61,868 bases of DNA from Nemertoderma westbladi (GCA_032718475.1 JAUCBJ010005915.1:1-61868); one strand, 5' to 3'. Shown: positions 48,801-53,035, counted from the first letter of the stretch. The notes: generated by a model not told the origin, from the letters alone. Numbers and translations are program-made.

Positions 48801-49442
48801 TTTAATGGGAAAACAAGTTTAATGTTTAATTATGCACGTGTTGTGTGTACTATTTGGGCAGGGCTTATTTACTCGTATTTTAAACAGTAGAACAAATAAT
48901 CGTAATATTAAAAAGGCTACTTTGTTCAAAATTTATGAACTGACTTTTGGTATGCGAAAAATAATAATGTGCCCTAATCGAGTGGCGGTTTATCTCTTTT
49001 TTGTTAATATATGAGGAAATTTAAGTTTTAATTCACACAGAGCTTATGTTTGTTCATGATACAAACTACTAAGATTCTCACACTATTAAGTTCAGAAGTA
49101 CTTTTTAGCACTTAAGATATAAATAGCTGGTACAATAAAATACAACTGTGGTATTACTCATAAGGTACAATGGAGAAATAACTAAACAGTGAGTGAGTGA
49201 TATTGCCTTTTTTTTAGATTCGAGTTGTTTCGGCCTTCAGGGAAGCTTCGAATCAAAGAGAAAGAGGTCATAGTTTATATCGAATCCGCAGTATGGCGAA
49301 TCCTGCAGCCGCTGAAAATAATCTAATTCCCAATCCCAGACAAGCGTTAATAGAAGGGAATGAAGATTCTTCTCCTACGCCGTCAAGGCCAATATCATCA
49401 ACCAAGCCATCATCGGTGAGGACTGCAGAGACAATGATTTAG
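742..49442 (+). CDS. ATP2B: Plasma-membrane Ca2+-ATPase (PMCA), 14 exons, 5'-partial
   Basis: P2B-type ATPase that exports Ca2+ from the cytosol across the plasma membrane at the cost of ATP. Exons: 742-891, 14509-14576, 14937-15063, 15704-15909, 18201-18476, 19048-19260, 19472-19678, 28224-28388, 28946-29140, 29976-30362, 30859-31072, 31450-31676, 35107-35412, 49218-49442. Total 2966 bp, about 988 residues. Every junction is GT-AG and every phase matches, so no exon seems to be missing between the first and last. Visible: PEGLP in M4, CSDKTGTLT with the phosphorylated Asp, KGASE nucleotide-binding loop, [21 protein letters not shown] hinge, WVNLIMDT in M6, ten-helix C-terminal layout (M3-M10 here), and a calmodulin-binding helix with its Trp. 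The actuator domain start, M1 and M2 lie upstream of the window. Closest recognised family is animal PMCA1-4; paralogue number cannot be assigned. A poly(A) signal at 49499 fits the end. Confidence 0.95.
892..2740. other. Intronic DNA without recognised gene
   Basis: AT-rich, without long open frames. Bases 2470-2640 are a patch of GGTACCGG and AGGCCTAC words also found at 5270-5350, 26.2-26.5 kb, 30.5 kb, 45.3 kb and 60.7 kb, probably debris of one repeat family. Confidence 0.5.
2744..3465 (+). repeat. ~70-bp tandem array with TTTATTGTTTTGGTTA core
   Basis: About eleven imperfect units of 60-75 bp. Each begins CGTTTATTGTTTTGGTTAGA and continues AAATCCCGCCTCTGTAACCT, then a C/T-rich part ending TCAATTGGTAA. 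Unit starts visible at 2744, 2812, 2880, 2955, 3027, 3095, 3163, 3231, 3332, 3400. Spacer lengths vary and the core is the most constant part. Confidence 0.9.
3466..7040. other. Intronic DNA without recognised gene
   Basis: Contains a ~75-bp direct duplication at 3601-3735 (GGAATGTTTTGGCA words), a short repeat of ACAAAAGTCATTAAAGGG at 3755-3860, GGTACCGG-rich sequence at 5270-5350, and a GC-richer patch at 6310-6500 of unknown origin. No supportable gene. Confidence 0.5.
7047..7100 (+). repeat. Single dispersed unit of the TTTATTGTTTTGGTTA repeat
   Basis: CTCGTTTATTGTTTTGGTTA followed by a diverged version of the rest of the 2.7-kb array unit (ACTCCTGTATATTGCCCCTT). Confidence 0.7.
7264..8451 (-). 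CDS. Intronless gene of unknown family nested antisense in PMCA intron
   Basis: A 395-codon frame from ATG (8449-8451) to TAA. I do not recognise the family. Visible: an acidic/polar N-terminus (about residues 1-45), a Lys/Arg-rich helix around residues 65-85 ([15 protein letters not shown]), then about residues 98-190 rich in alternating hydrophobic and charged residues (predicted beta-rich; [35 protein letters not shown]), and a mainly helical C-terminal half (residues 215-395) with aromatic patches ([20 protein letters not shown]). There is no signal peptide, membrane segment, zinc motif or known catalytic signature. In DNA of this AT content such a frame is very unlikely by chance. The start has G at -3 and G at +4. 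It could be a lineage-specific gene, an old intronless retrocopy or a gene captured from a mobile element or virus; the sequence does not decide. Confidence 0.8.
   Translation of the reverse strand: MEDVGTYGTLADVSPDGKLPDIHPTATVAKPIYPDKKKLYQARQSLDEYVYQEWSARIPPAEAIDINKIERLKKLKLRRKTKPVLGKVSERQQQTTTIQHVTIEIGAEFVNQPYRAGGYHFFNAKVRLHKKSFALIFLTRKGIRVKGCKGILKFKGIAYNSSGNHVKVFVEDAKWCDFQVVFHLRDSIDRAYMVEVMERHHLPNWRFLKVIEEQTIYTSADHPLIFLRAIVNWVETFCFDMIDLYDTFKCEEMDDTNFTFNPFDKEEERCQTDYSLYNKPLRDNIVNAFTTIIGDKLRKDELPLGPHTANEDVRRAMYLLVLYHFSILKVIGINEEYLFRTHIKKALDAQNQFGVNSEFYLLQLVKEFMENPPITRTKINLLKIIGELEVDIRYK
8451..8456 (-). promoter_or_regulatory. Start-stop uORF (ATGTAA) overlapping the main ATG
   Basis: The minus strand reads ATGTAATGG. 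A minimal uORF (ATG then TAA) shares its last A with the main start codon. Start-stop elements are known to hold back translation in other genes; whether it lies in the transcript here is unknown. Confidence 0.35.
8512..8519 (-). promoter_or_regulatory. TATA-like box for the antisense gene
   Basis: TTTAAATA on the minus strand, about 60 bp before the start codon of the 395-aa frame. The spacing allows a short 5' UTR. In AT-rich DNA this is weak evidence alone. Confidence 0.3.
8580..9860. promoter_or_regulatory. Very AT-rich tract with repeated TTCTAGAA / TATAGAACA motifs
   Basis: Upstream of the antisense gene. TTCTAGAA palindromes at 9058 and 9435, and related TATAGAAC or TTAGAACA half-motifs near 8618, 9028, 9094 and 9314; another TTCTAGAA lies just downstream of the gene at 7242. 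TTCTAGAA fits the nTTCnnGAAn core of heat-shock elements, but no function is shown. Confidence 0.35.
9910..10306. mobile_element. PIF/Harbinger-type MITE, 397 bp
   Basis: Terminal inverted repeats start GGCCCCCCTCACACGGAGCA on both ends and extend, with interruptions, for about 70 bp. It is flanked by TAA direct repeats (9907-9909 and 10307-10309), the 3-bp target duplication typical of PIF/Harbinger. The arms contain extra tandem copies of CAACTTGTTTCTG and GCTGGACCCCCTCACACA. No transposase. Confidence 0.85.
10383..13670 (+). mobile_element. Tandem doublet of a non-autonomous element (GTGGGGC ends)
   Basis: Two 56-bp copies of a left end (TGTGGGGCGAGCCACGAAGT; 10383 and 10439) lead into (TGTCGTTC)n at 10495. 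A ~1.65-kb body follows, ending with GTGCTGCGCGAAGGCCCCAC at about 12179, and a second ~1.5-kb body (12180-13670) begins again with (CGTTCTGT)n. The two bodies are largely the same sequence. GGGCCT and AGGCCC form a hairpin at the first right end (12146-12169). Left end, microsatellite, body and terminal hairpin recall Helitron-like non-autonomous elements, but this assignment is tentative. Confidence 0.7.
13680..14508. other. Intronic DNA before PMCA exon 2
   Basis: No gene. Contains a poly-C tract of about 20 bases at 14021-14040 and AT-rich sequence. Confidence 0.5.
14509..14576 (+). CDS. ATP2B: PMCA exon 2: linker exon near splice site A
   Basis: A 68-bp exon, acceptor TTTTGTAG, donor GTGAGG. 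It takes up the single A left by the preceding exon (Asn codon) and encodes [16 protein letters not shown] followed by KIEEIK, ending in phase 0. It lies in the poorly conserved linker between the A domain and M3, where vertebrate PMCAs vary by splicing at site A. At 68 bp it cannot be skipped without a frameshift, so it should be constitutive unless combined with another change. RRLS is a possible PKA-type site (inference). Confidence 0.85.
14937..15063 (+). CDS. ATP2B: PMCA exon 3: Ser/Asp/Glu-rich linker and KLTKLA segment
   Basis: Acceptor TTTTATAG, donor GTAAGT; phase 0 to phase 1. Encodes an acidic serine-rich stretch ([20 protein letters not shown]) and then [18 protein letters not shown], which aligns with the human [18 protein letters not shown] immediately before M3. 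The identity of [11 protein letters not shown] makes the frame and exon certain. Confidence 0.95.
15556..15665 (-). mobile_element. tRNA-derived SINE fragment
   Basis: On the minus strand a perfect B box, GGTTCGAGCCC (15612-15622), is followed by CTCAGCCTTTCATCC and GGTTGATAA. This tRNA-like head plus AGCCTTTCATCC core is typical of tRNA-derived SINEs in aquatic invertebrates. It ends about 40 bp before the acceptor of PMCA exon 4. Confidence 0.65.
15704..15909 (+). CDS. ATP2B: PMCA exon 4: M3, M4 and PEGLP
   Basis: Acceptor TTTTTCAG, donor GTTGGT after LAYSVK; phase 1 to 0. M3 is [17 protein letters not shown]. The extracellular loop is short and lacks the WxxECTP-like segment of vertebrate PMCAs. 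M4 is [20 protein letters not shown], whose PEGLP Glu is a Ca2+ ligand in the family. A SINE ends about 40 bp upstream of the acceptor. Confidence 0.96.
16126..16175 (-). repeat. Dispersed TTTATTGTTTTGGTTA unit (minus)
   Basis: Minus strand reads TCGTTTATTGTTTTGGTTAG with diverged flanks. Same core as 2.7-3.5, 7.05, 29.25 and 44.35 kb. Confidence 0.65.
16335..16425 (+). mobile_element. Degenerate tRNA-like sequence (SINE head or pseudo-tRNA)
   Basis: B-box match GGTTCGAATCC at 16402-16412 with an A-box-like TAGTACAGTTG at about 16359. The T stem is imperfect and no acceptor stem is convincing, so it is unlikely to be a working tRNA. Confidence 0.4.
16440..17700. repeat. Degenerate array of AACC...GGTT dyads
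   Basis: Loose tandem succession of short inverted words such as AAACCGGCGGT, AACCGCCGTT, AACCTATGGTT and AACCCACGGTT, spaced roughly 20-40 bp apart. Related words flank and make up the arrays at 24.6-25.9 and 26.8-27.4 kb. Confidence 0.5.
16783..16975 (+). mobile_element. SINE family copy A (plus)
   Basis: Degenerate B box (TGTTCGCACCC near 16789), then a body containing ACGAATGCTTTTAAGAGACT, CATCCTTAAG, TTTCCTCTGGGG and GACCGCACTGG. Same body as 17868-18100 (reverse) and 31845-33600. Confidence 0.65.
17868..18100 (-). mobile_element. SINE family copy B (minus)
   Basis: Minus strand: perfect B box GGTTCGATCCC (18043-18053), then ACGCTTAAAGGGACTAGCCA, GCATCCTTAAACGG, TTTCCTCTGGGGAGTATAG and GGGGGACCGCACTGGAAAT. 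Opposite in orientation to copy A, about 0.9 kb apart. Confidence 0.75.
18201..18476 (+). CDS. ATP2B: PMCA exon 5: phosphorylation loop
   Basis: Acceptor ATTTATTTAG, donor GTGAGT; phase 0 on both sides. Encodes [20 protein letters not shown], then [13 protein letters not shown] with the phosphorylated Asp. The following segment ([20 protein letters not shown] and onwards) is diverged and longer than in vertebrates. The frame stays open past the donor for about 200 bp, but that sequence belongs to an intronic MITE and does not match PMCA. Confidence 0.96.
18535..18941. mobile_element. hAT-like MITE rich in GGGATCCC, copy 1
   Basis: Ends TAGTGTTTAAGCGGGATC and (reverse) TAGTTTTTTTAAACGGGATC; TAGTG fits the hAT terminal consensus. 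Flanking 8-mers TATGAAGC (18527) and AATGAACC (18942) agree at six of eight positions, consistent with an old 8-bp target duplication. It starts 58 bp after the donor of PMCA exon 5, and its left part keeps the exon 5 frame open. Confidence 0.7.
19048..19260 (+). CDS. ATP2B: PMCA exon 6: N-domain with lineage-specific insert
   Basis: Acceptor CCTTTATAG, donor GTAAGT; phase 0 on both sides, 71 codons. About 45 residues of charged low-complexity sequence ([20 protein letters not shown], then [14 protein letters not shown]) precede [19 protein letters not shown], which matches human [19 protein letters not shown]. The insert lies at the tip of the nucleotide-binding domain and replaces about 15 vertebrate residues. 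Confidence 0.94.
19472..19678 (+). CDS. ATP2B: PMCA exon 7: nucleotide-binding KGASE exon
   Basis: Acceptor CATTTCAG, donor GTAAGT; phase 0 on both sides, 69 codons. Encodes [15 protein letters not shown] (human YTFNSVRKSMSTV), then [19 protein letters not shown] with the Lys of the nucleotide pocket, and ends SSEKDRV. The next exon is 8.5 kb away. Confidence 0.95.
19679..22083. other. First part of 8.5-kb PMCA intron
   Basis: No gene. 20030-20250 is a degenerate microsatellite-like run of GACAGCAGACAACC units. 21230-21600 has scattered CTGTCTGTC words in both orientations. Confidence 0.5.
22084..24599. repeat. 42-bp minisatellite, ~60 units
   Basis: Unit contains GAGTGGGAAGTACAGGAGGA and TCTGTGGAGGGTGTGGGAGA. 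The 42-bp length keeps several frames open, producing apparent proteins up to 860 codons; these are artefacts. Main variants are GACGGAGTGGG, GACAGGGTGAG and a GGTGGCGTGGGATAC form. A block of about 880 bp (some 21 units) is repeated: the rare GACGGAGTAGG variant occurs at 22801 and 23681 in the same context. Confidence 0.95.
24620..25013. repeat. Degenerate AACC...GGTT dyad sequence
   Basis: Words such as AAACCAAGGTTAT, AAAACCGCGGTTTT and AAACCATAGTT, leading without a break into the homogeneous 42-bp array at 25014. Confidence 0.5.
25014..25885. repeat. Homogeneous 42-bp array, ~21 units
   Basis: Unit joins AAAACCATAGTTTTAGAATT and AAACCAAGGTTTATTATTTTAT. Across units 1-20 the only repeated difference I see is one G/T site (GTTTGAG or GTTTTAG). 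The open minus frame ([14 protein letters not shown] repeated) is an artefact. The array is interrupted at 25886 by the palindrome and resumes at 26802-26925. Confidence 0.95.
25888..26799. mobile_element. 912-bp palindromic (fold-back) element inserted in the array
   Basis: Left arm 25888-26267 and right arm 26378-26799 are inverted copies around a ~110-bp loop. Ends are TGGGGCGCCGTTTGGGCC and its complement, flanked by TA on both sides (25886-25887, 26800-26801). Each arm has tandem ~38-bp units (TTGCCGTTTGGGCCAAAA...): the right arm holds one more than the left. No open frame. TA duplication suggests a Tc1/mariner-type MITE; a fold-back family is the alternative. Confidence 0.85.
26802..27420. 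repeat. Resumed 42-bp array and degenerate dyads
   Basis: Three more 42-bp units (to about 26925), some with CCATGG instead of CCAAGG, then AT-rich sequence and at 27280-27420 more AACC...GGTT words (AACCATGGTT, AAACCGAGGTTT, AAACCTGGGTTT). Confidence 0.6.
27421..28223. other. End of 8.5-kb intron
   Basis: AT-rich, no gene or repeat recognised, ending in the acceptor of the next PMCA exon. Confidence 0.5.
28224..28388 (+). CDS. ATP2B: PMCA exon 8: end of N domain
   Basis: Acceptor TTGTTTCAG, donor GTGAGT; phase 0 on both sides, 55 codons. Encodes [20 protein letters not shown] (human EPMASEGLRTICLAF), then [16 protein letters not shown] and [17 protein letters not shown] (human LTCIAVVGIEDPVRPE). 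It starts with Met only by chance; the codon is internal. Confidence 0.95.
28946..29140 (+). CDS. ATP2B: PMCA exon 9: P-domain TGDN exon
   Basis: Acceptor CATTTCAG, donor GTTAGT; phase 0 on both sides, 65 codons. Encodes [20 protein letters not shown] with the ADP-contacting TGDN, then [17 protein letters not shown] and [12 protein letters not shown], equivalent to human FNRRIRNEKGE. Confidence 0.96.
29236..29275 (-). repeat. Dispersed TTTATTGTTTTGGTTA unit (minus)
   Basis: Minus strand ACTCTCGTTTATTGTTTTGG followed by TTAATAACGTGCCATT. The copy at 44.35 kb has the same ACTCTCG lead. Confidence 0.65.
29976..30362 (+). CDS. ATP2B: PMCA exon 10: P-domain hinge and M5
   Basis: Acceptor TTTCCCTCAG, donor GTAAGT; phase 0 on both sides, 129 codons, the largest exon and the most conserved. 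Encodes [80 protein letters not shown] and M5. TGDGTND coordinates Mg2+ in the family. An in-frame extension upstream (from 29877) is discussed in the findings. Confidence 0.97.
30490..30665. repeat. Dispersed GGTACCGGTA-type repeat
   Basis: Contains AGTGGTATGCGACCAGTACC and GTGTACCGGTAACGTGCCTA. The reverse complement of this stretch recurs at about 60650-60720. Confidence 0.6.
30859..31072 (+). CDS. ATP2B: PMCA exon 11: M6 and M7
   Basis: Acceptor ATATTGCAG, donor GTAAGT; phase 0 to 1. Encodes [20 protein letters not shown], where the Asn and Asp of M6 are the Ca2+ ligands of the family, then [15 protein letters not shown] and the M7 helix [19 protein letters not shown]. Confidence 0.97.
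31450..31676 (+). CDS. ATP2B: PMCA exon 12: M8 and start of M9
   Basis: Acceptor CTTTTCTAG, donor GTGAGT; phase 1 to 0. Encodes [20 protein letters not shown], then [20 protein letters not shown] and [16 protein letters not shown], matching human SEHYTIVFNTFVLMQLFNEI and HGERNVFEG, and most of M9. Confidence 0.96.
31845..33600 (+). mobile_element. SINE family copy C, split by a LINE
   Basis: Left part 31845-31945 (ACGAATGCTCTAAAGGGACT, GCATCCTTAATTG, AGTTTTCTCTGGGG) and right part 33534-33600 (AGTTTCTCTGGGGAGTATAG, GGGGGACCCCACTGGAAAT). The shared AGTTT(T)CTCTGGGG at both inner edges is the target duplication of the inserted LINE. Confidence 0.75.
31946..33533 (-). mobile_element. Non-LTR retrotransposon (LINE) insertion, 5'-truncated
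   Basis: On the minus strand from about 33520: a linker ([20 protein letters not shown]...), then RT motifs [49 protein letters not shown] and [15 protein letters not shown], then [13 protein letters not shown] of the C-terminus. The part expected to hold the (F/Y)xDD catalytic box is missing: the frame passes from [10 protein letters not shown] almost directly to the C-terminal end. A (TAG)n-type tail is at 32378-32408. Bases 31956-32378 beyond the tail are unassigned, perhaps a SINE. Clade not assigned. Dead copy. Confidence 0.85.
33721..35048. mobile_element. Non-autonomous element with (GTC)n and ~313-bp internal repeats
   Basis: Left end GGGCGAGCCACGAAGT, right end GTGCTGCGCGAAGGCCCCAC, both shared with the 10.4-kb element. 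Inside: a (GTC)n microsatellite (33801-33880), then three copies of a ~313-bp unit starting TTTTGACATGCTAATAACTT at about 33891, 34203 and 34512, the third diverged. The unit includes CCGCTAGAGGGCC. A poly-G run is at 34707. No coding potential. Confidence 0.7.
35107..35412 (+). CDS. ATP2B: PMCA exon 13: M9-M10 and first half of calmodulin-binding helix
   Basis: Acceptor CTTTCTAG, donor GTATTC; phase 0 on both sides, 102 codons. Encodes M10 ([20 protein letters not shown]), an Ala/Arg-rich cytosolic linker, then [18 protein letters not shown], aligned with human LRRGQILWFRGLNRIQTQ. The exon ends exactly after the 18th residue of that helix, the position of vertebrate alternative splice site C. 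It is more GC-rich than the introns around it. Confidence 0.95.
35413..35789. other. Start of 13.8-kb intron
   Basis: AT-rich; a 17-bp poly-C tract near 35722. No alternative exon recognised. Confidence 0.5.
36100..38541. mobile_element. Nested fold-back element with CTGTAACG motifs
   Basis: Outer inverted pair: TATGGGTCAATAAGCTTAAA (from 36102) and its complement ending near 38540. Inside, CTGTAAC/GTTACAG occurs about 14 times, in both orientations, between 36285 and 38125, many as CTGTAACGC; the blocks at 36285-36370 and 37690-37800 are inverted copies sharing CGTTTTTGTC. The arrangement resembles subterminal binding repeats of DNA transposons (inference). Confidence 0.55.
38897..42604. 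repeat. 50-bp minisatellite, ~75 units
   Basis: Unit contains CCACCCCTTCGTGGCCGAAC then CATTCCAACCCAACCCACCA and CTGAACCA. Most units are 50 bp, some 45 bp (lacking CCACC). Because the unit has no stop codon in several frames and 50 is not a multiple of 3, long frames (up to 1152 codons, minus) cycle through all three phases; they are artefacts. The TTCGCGG/TTCGTGG variation fits CpG decay. Confidence 0.95.
42849..43160 (+). promoter_or_regulatory. Possible solo LTR or Pol II promoter remnant
   Basis: CCTATAAATAGG (42962-42973) is a strong TATA-like site and AATAAA follows at 43123-43128, a spacing like that of an LTR (U3-R). TGTTATAC near 42849 could be its start. No matching second LTR or direct flanks identified. 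Confidence 0.3.
43161..45058. other. Intronic DNA, AT-rich
   Basis: No gene. Only item noted is the dispersed core unit at 44346-44365. Confidence 0.5.
44321..44370 (-). repeat. Dispersed TTTATTGTTTTGGTTA unit (minus)
   Basis: Minus strand ACTCTCGTTTATTGTTTTGG, then TTATAAAAATGTGGCACTGC; lead and trailing GTGCC/GTGGCA words agree with the 29.25-kb copy. Confidence 0.65.
45063..45537. mobile_element. 475-bp MITE flanked by TTAA
   Basis: Ends TTGAAAGCGGAGAGTCTTG and complement, about 33 bp with mismatches (rest reads into TTTTAAC), flanked by TTAA at 45059-45062 and 45538-45541. The interior is a weak palindrome with GGTACCGG and AGGCCTACTCCAATA words. TTAA suggests a piggyBac-type target; a TA-target family is possible because the core is AT. 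Confidence 0.65.
46270..47389. mobile_element. GGGATCCC-rich hAT-like MITEs, copies 2 and 3 in tandem
   Basis: Copy 3 is a partial element ending CCCGTTTAAACACTA at 46477. Copy 2 starts TAGTGCTTAAATGGGATC at 46487 and ends CCCGTTTAAATACTA at 47389; it shares its interior (GTAAGATAAAGTGAGTGTTA, CATCACATATACTATTAAC) with the 18.5-kb copy. Copy 2 is split by about 480 bp of foreign sequence (46808-47290), which includes a poly-G run of over 20 bases at 46844. Confidence 0.7.
47390..49217. other. End of 13.8-kb intron
   Basis: AT-rich; no alternative PMCA exon, gene or repeat recognised. Confidence 0.5.
49218..49442 (+). CDS. ATP2B: PMCA terminal exon: second half of CaM-binding helix, C-terminus
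   Basis: Acceptor TTTTTTTTAG, phase 0, 74 codons plus TAG at 49440-49442. It begins [17 protein letters not shown], matching the human b-form IRVVNAFRSSLYEG, so this is a b-type tail. The rest is Ser/Pro/Asn-rich. It ends VRTAETMI; T at -2 and I at 0 make a class I PDZ ligand like vertebrate ETSL/ETSV. A potential internal donor (GTGAGG at 49416) could give another tail if spliced on. Confidence 0.88.
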   Translation: MRVVSAFREASNQRERGHSLYRIRSMANPAAAENNLIPNPRQALIEGNEDSSPTPSRPISSTKPSSVRTAETMI

Positions 49443-49498
49443 TGATCATAATTTTTGGGTGTCTTTGTCATCACCTTCCACAATAGAAGTTGGTATCT

Positions 49499-49504
49499 AA
49501 TAAA
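49499..49504 (+). terminator. PMCA poly(A) signal AATAAA
   Basis: Canonical AATAAA 57 bp after the stop codon. Long mRNAs of this family often have larger 3' UTRs, so later sites may also be used. Confidence 0.5.
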
Positions 49505-51080
49505 TAGTTCAAAGGTTTATCGAATTGTGAGATCCATTGCGTTTCTAGACTCATTCAAATGCATCATCTTTATTGACGAACTCACCGCGAACCTTAATTA
49601 TTGAGGAAGGATCAATTTAATCTTAAATAACATCTTGTCCTGCATTTTGCAAAACATTGAGTTGTGTTACCTTTTTTACTTATGGCAATGCGCGCTTTCA
49701 AATGCACTTTGTGTTTTGAAATTTCTTGAAATTTATCTAAGTGTAGGCTAATGTATGAAATTTCCATTTATTCAAAATTGTTTATCAGAAACGCTGATTT
49801 AATCTCAGCAGTCTTACTTAATTTCGGACTGGATCACATTTAGGTCTATTTTCCAACGTAACTCATATTATATTTACATTAACAAACACTAATTTTAATT
49901 GTTTAAATTGTGCAATTTACTACTAACGTGAAATTATTTGTAAGGTTAAATTGGCATAAGGGATTTTCGAATGTATGCTGTTTCACCACATTGCAGTACT
50001 TTAATAATCTTTTTAAGAATTATCTATTTAGTATCACGATTATCTTTCTTATCATCATTATCCAGTTTATGTATTCATCATTCATTCAAGTAATATGTAC
50101 TTCGCAATATAGTTGATTTCCGGTCATGATAATTAGTTTTTTTATATCTCTATTAATTCATACTTTATGAAACATCAGTTATTGATTGAGCCATTTAGCA
50201 AATGAGTAGCCTAGTGGCCCTAGGAGGACATGGCGTAATCCCCGTTTTTTTTTTATTTAGCAGACATACCTGCTAACTCAATATATTATATTGAGTTAGG
50301 AAACACTAAATATAAAAATCAAGGGATTCCTGGCCCCGTAATGGCCCTGTAATTCTGTTGTATTTTAGTTATTCTATCGCATTTTACACGTTTGCAGTAT
50401 GATGTTCATTTTTCTTAAATCAATTTCAAAACCAGCCTATTTTTATTTGCATTAAATATAATACTAAATGTAACATTTTTTTTATAAATATAGGCCATCA
50501 TCAAAATACCCAGGTTTGTATTTAGTACTTAAAGTTAGTTTACTGTATTTATTTCTAGTATTTCCTGCAGTGCTAAATTGACTTGTTCCACCATACTAGT
50601 CTACACTAATTGTCGTTTTATTTAGCTTCACTTAGAACAAAATGTTATTAATTTTCTTTCCTAACAATTTTGATATGGTGCAGTGTGTCTGTGAGTAGAT
50701 TCTTAACAATTTATACGTTTCATTTTACACTATTTTGCAATGAGTTTTTTTTATCTTTTTTGGTGTGCACATAATCGGATGAAGAGATTTAACTGTATTA
50801 GCATCTCATGCAGTCTTCATTGAATGTCATTAAAGTTTATTCAAATTATTAATGGCATTTATTGAAACACATTATTTGGCATTATTCTCAAAACGGTTAT
50901 ATGAGGCCAAGTTAGATATTTTAATTTTTTAATTTTATATTTGTCAAGCTCGCAATTATTTCTGGTTACCAGAACATACAAATTAGTAACAGATTAGTAA
51001 CAAATTAGTAACCTCCTTGCAAGTAAAAAATTATTTATAAGTTATCAGAGCAGCAACAGTTTCTTACTATAAAATTATTA
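49505..51080. other. 3' flank of PMCA, no gene seen
   Basis: AT-rich with short frames only. Could contain further 3' UTR or an alternative tail exon; none is supported. Confidence 0.4.
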
Positions 51081-51089
51081 TTAGAAGTA

Positions 51090-51803
51090 GAGACAGGATA
51101 CGACCGACACAATATGATATGAAAATACGATACTATATGAACCAATTTTTTATGATATGATATGTTACGAATGCAATTTTGAGAAAATATGATACAATAC
51201 AAAAAATCCAAGATACGATATGAATTACAAAAAAAAAAATTCGTATCGTATTTTATTTAAGAATTGATAAAAAAAGTTTTATTTTAAATTACACATAGAA
51301 ATTCATTTTGTTGCTTAAGTACCTAATATTTTCTTTCGAAATACAATGACAGAATGAATAAAATAAGTACTTCTTATTTTTAATTCCGTAGATATCGGAG
51401 ATGCCATTATTAATGCAAATTATCAATTTGATGTACTAATGGAATAACATTCAAATCTTCAAGTTTGAAGAAGTCAAACGAATATTTTTCACAAAATGTT
51501 ATTCTTTCAATAGAATGCCTTATTATAACATCACTGCCTTGTAGGCTCAATTAGAGTTCTCCTGACAAGTTTATTTTTAAACCGTTATTAAACTTAATAT
51601 TAAACTTGATTTCTGTTTTGGCTGTTATAAAAACATAAATATTTACAAAATAATACGATACGAAATACGAAAAATAATTATTCGAATTTTATGATACGAA
51701 CGAAGTCAATTTTTATGATACGATATTAAATTCGATACAAAGAAAATACTGCGATACGAAATACGAATATCTGATTTTGTATCGTATCGTATCATGTTAC
51801 TGG
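51090..51803. mobile_element. 714-bp element with TATCGTATC repeats and 9-bp flanks
   Basis: Flanked by identical TTAGAAGTA (51081-51089 and 51804-51812). Subterminal regions at both ends are full of GATACGA/TCGTATC words in inverted arrangement (left GATACGACC..., right GTATCGTATCGTATCATG). No frame. The 8- to 9-bp duplication suggests hAT or a relative; the terminal bases do not give a clean inverted repeat. Confidence 0.6.
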
Positions 51804-52139
51804 TTAGAAGTATTTAAGAGAAAGTATTCTGACGCCAAAAGCTGAAGCTGAAAGAAATCATTCTGTGATTTTTCTAGACAAAAAATTTGAAATATCCAGC
51901 TTTGGCCTCATTAGTTTAAATATAGCAATTCTACTATATTTCATTTTTTTACTTGTTACTATATTTCATATTGCTAAATCTCGATTAATTTTGGTATATT
52001 TTGATTCATTTTAGTAATTAATTTCAATTATTACCTTATGGAATAGAAGGGTTAAAGGCAGTTTAATTAAGTGCTGTTATATGTCTTTGTTATTGTCCTT
52101 ATTTAACTCTGTCTCTGTGTACTAATGTCAGTCAGTCTC

Positions 52140-53035
52140 AGGTAATGAATGATCTGGATCCTAGTATCAACACCAGTCTAGTTCACACTATGCCTGATAT
52201 AGGATTTAGTTCAAAAAAATTGCACTGCTCTATTTGTCCACTGTTCTCAAAAAGGTGAAAGAAAAACTATTTTGTTGAGATTTGTCGAAAAGGTCTGTAT
52301 TTTAATGTCTATCTTTTGGTCTCATCAGCACTAAAGAAAAAGACACATCCAATTTTTTATCTGATTAAACTTCCTATTATCAGACTAAACATAAAATGTA
52401 AAATATAAAAGATTTTATAGAAATCTTCTAGTTGTCTGTCTGTCTGTCTATTTTTGTCTGTCGCTATATCTGTCATTTGTTATGAGTAATACAAAAAAGC
52501 CACATCGTAAATTTTATCTGATTTCATCTAATATTATTGGACCAATAACAGAAATGGAAACTATAGAGTATTTTATAGACATTTTCCTGATGTCTGTCTG
52601 TCTATCTATATTTAGTAAGTGGATATGTCTGTTATTTTTTATGATTACTACAAAAAAGTCACATATAAATTTTAACTGATTTCATCTAATATTGTTGGAT
52701 CCATCACAGAAATGAAAACTGTATATTATTTCATGGACATCTTCCAGTCGTCTGTCTGTCTATCTATTTTTTGTCCATCGCTATGTCTGTCATTTGTCAA
52801 GGTATCTACAAAATATTTTAATTAAATTATTAAAATTTTATTAAACTATTTTTTCTTTAATATTTTTGAGATCAGTGTACAAATAGAAGGTGTAATCCAC
52901 TTTCATTTTGGGCGATGTTTTGAACTAAATCCTATTTCAGGCACACTGTGAGTTGGTAGTGGTATTAGCTAAGACTACAGGTTTAGGGTTAGGGGGCCAA
53001 CCGAGTCTGACTTATTATGTCAGACTGGGAACTGT
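52140..53035. mobile_element. Fold-back element with internal ~165-bp triplication
   Basis: TGCCTGATATAGGATTTAGT (52191) is inverted at 52926-52946 (ACTAAATCCTATTTCAGGCA). Between, three imperfect ~165-bp units (about 52425-52795) each carry CTGTCTGTCTATCTAT, TATGTCTGT and GATTTCATCTAATATT. No coding signal. Confidence 0.55.
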
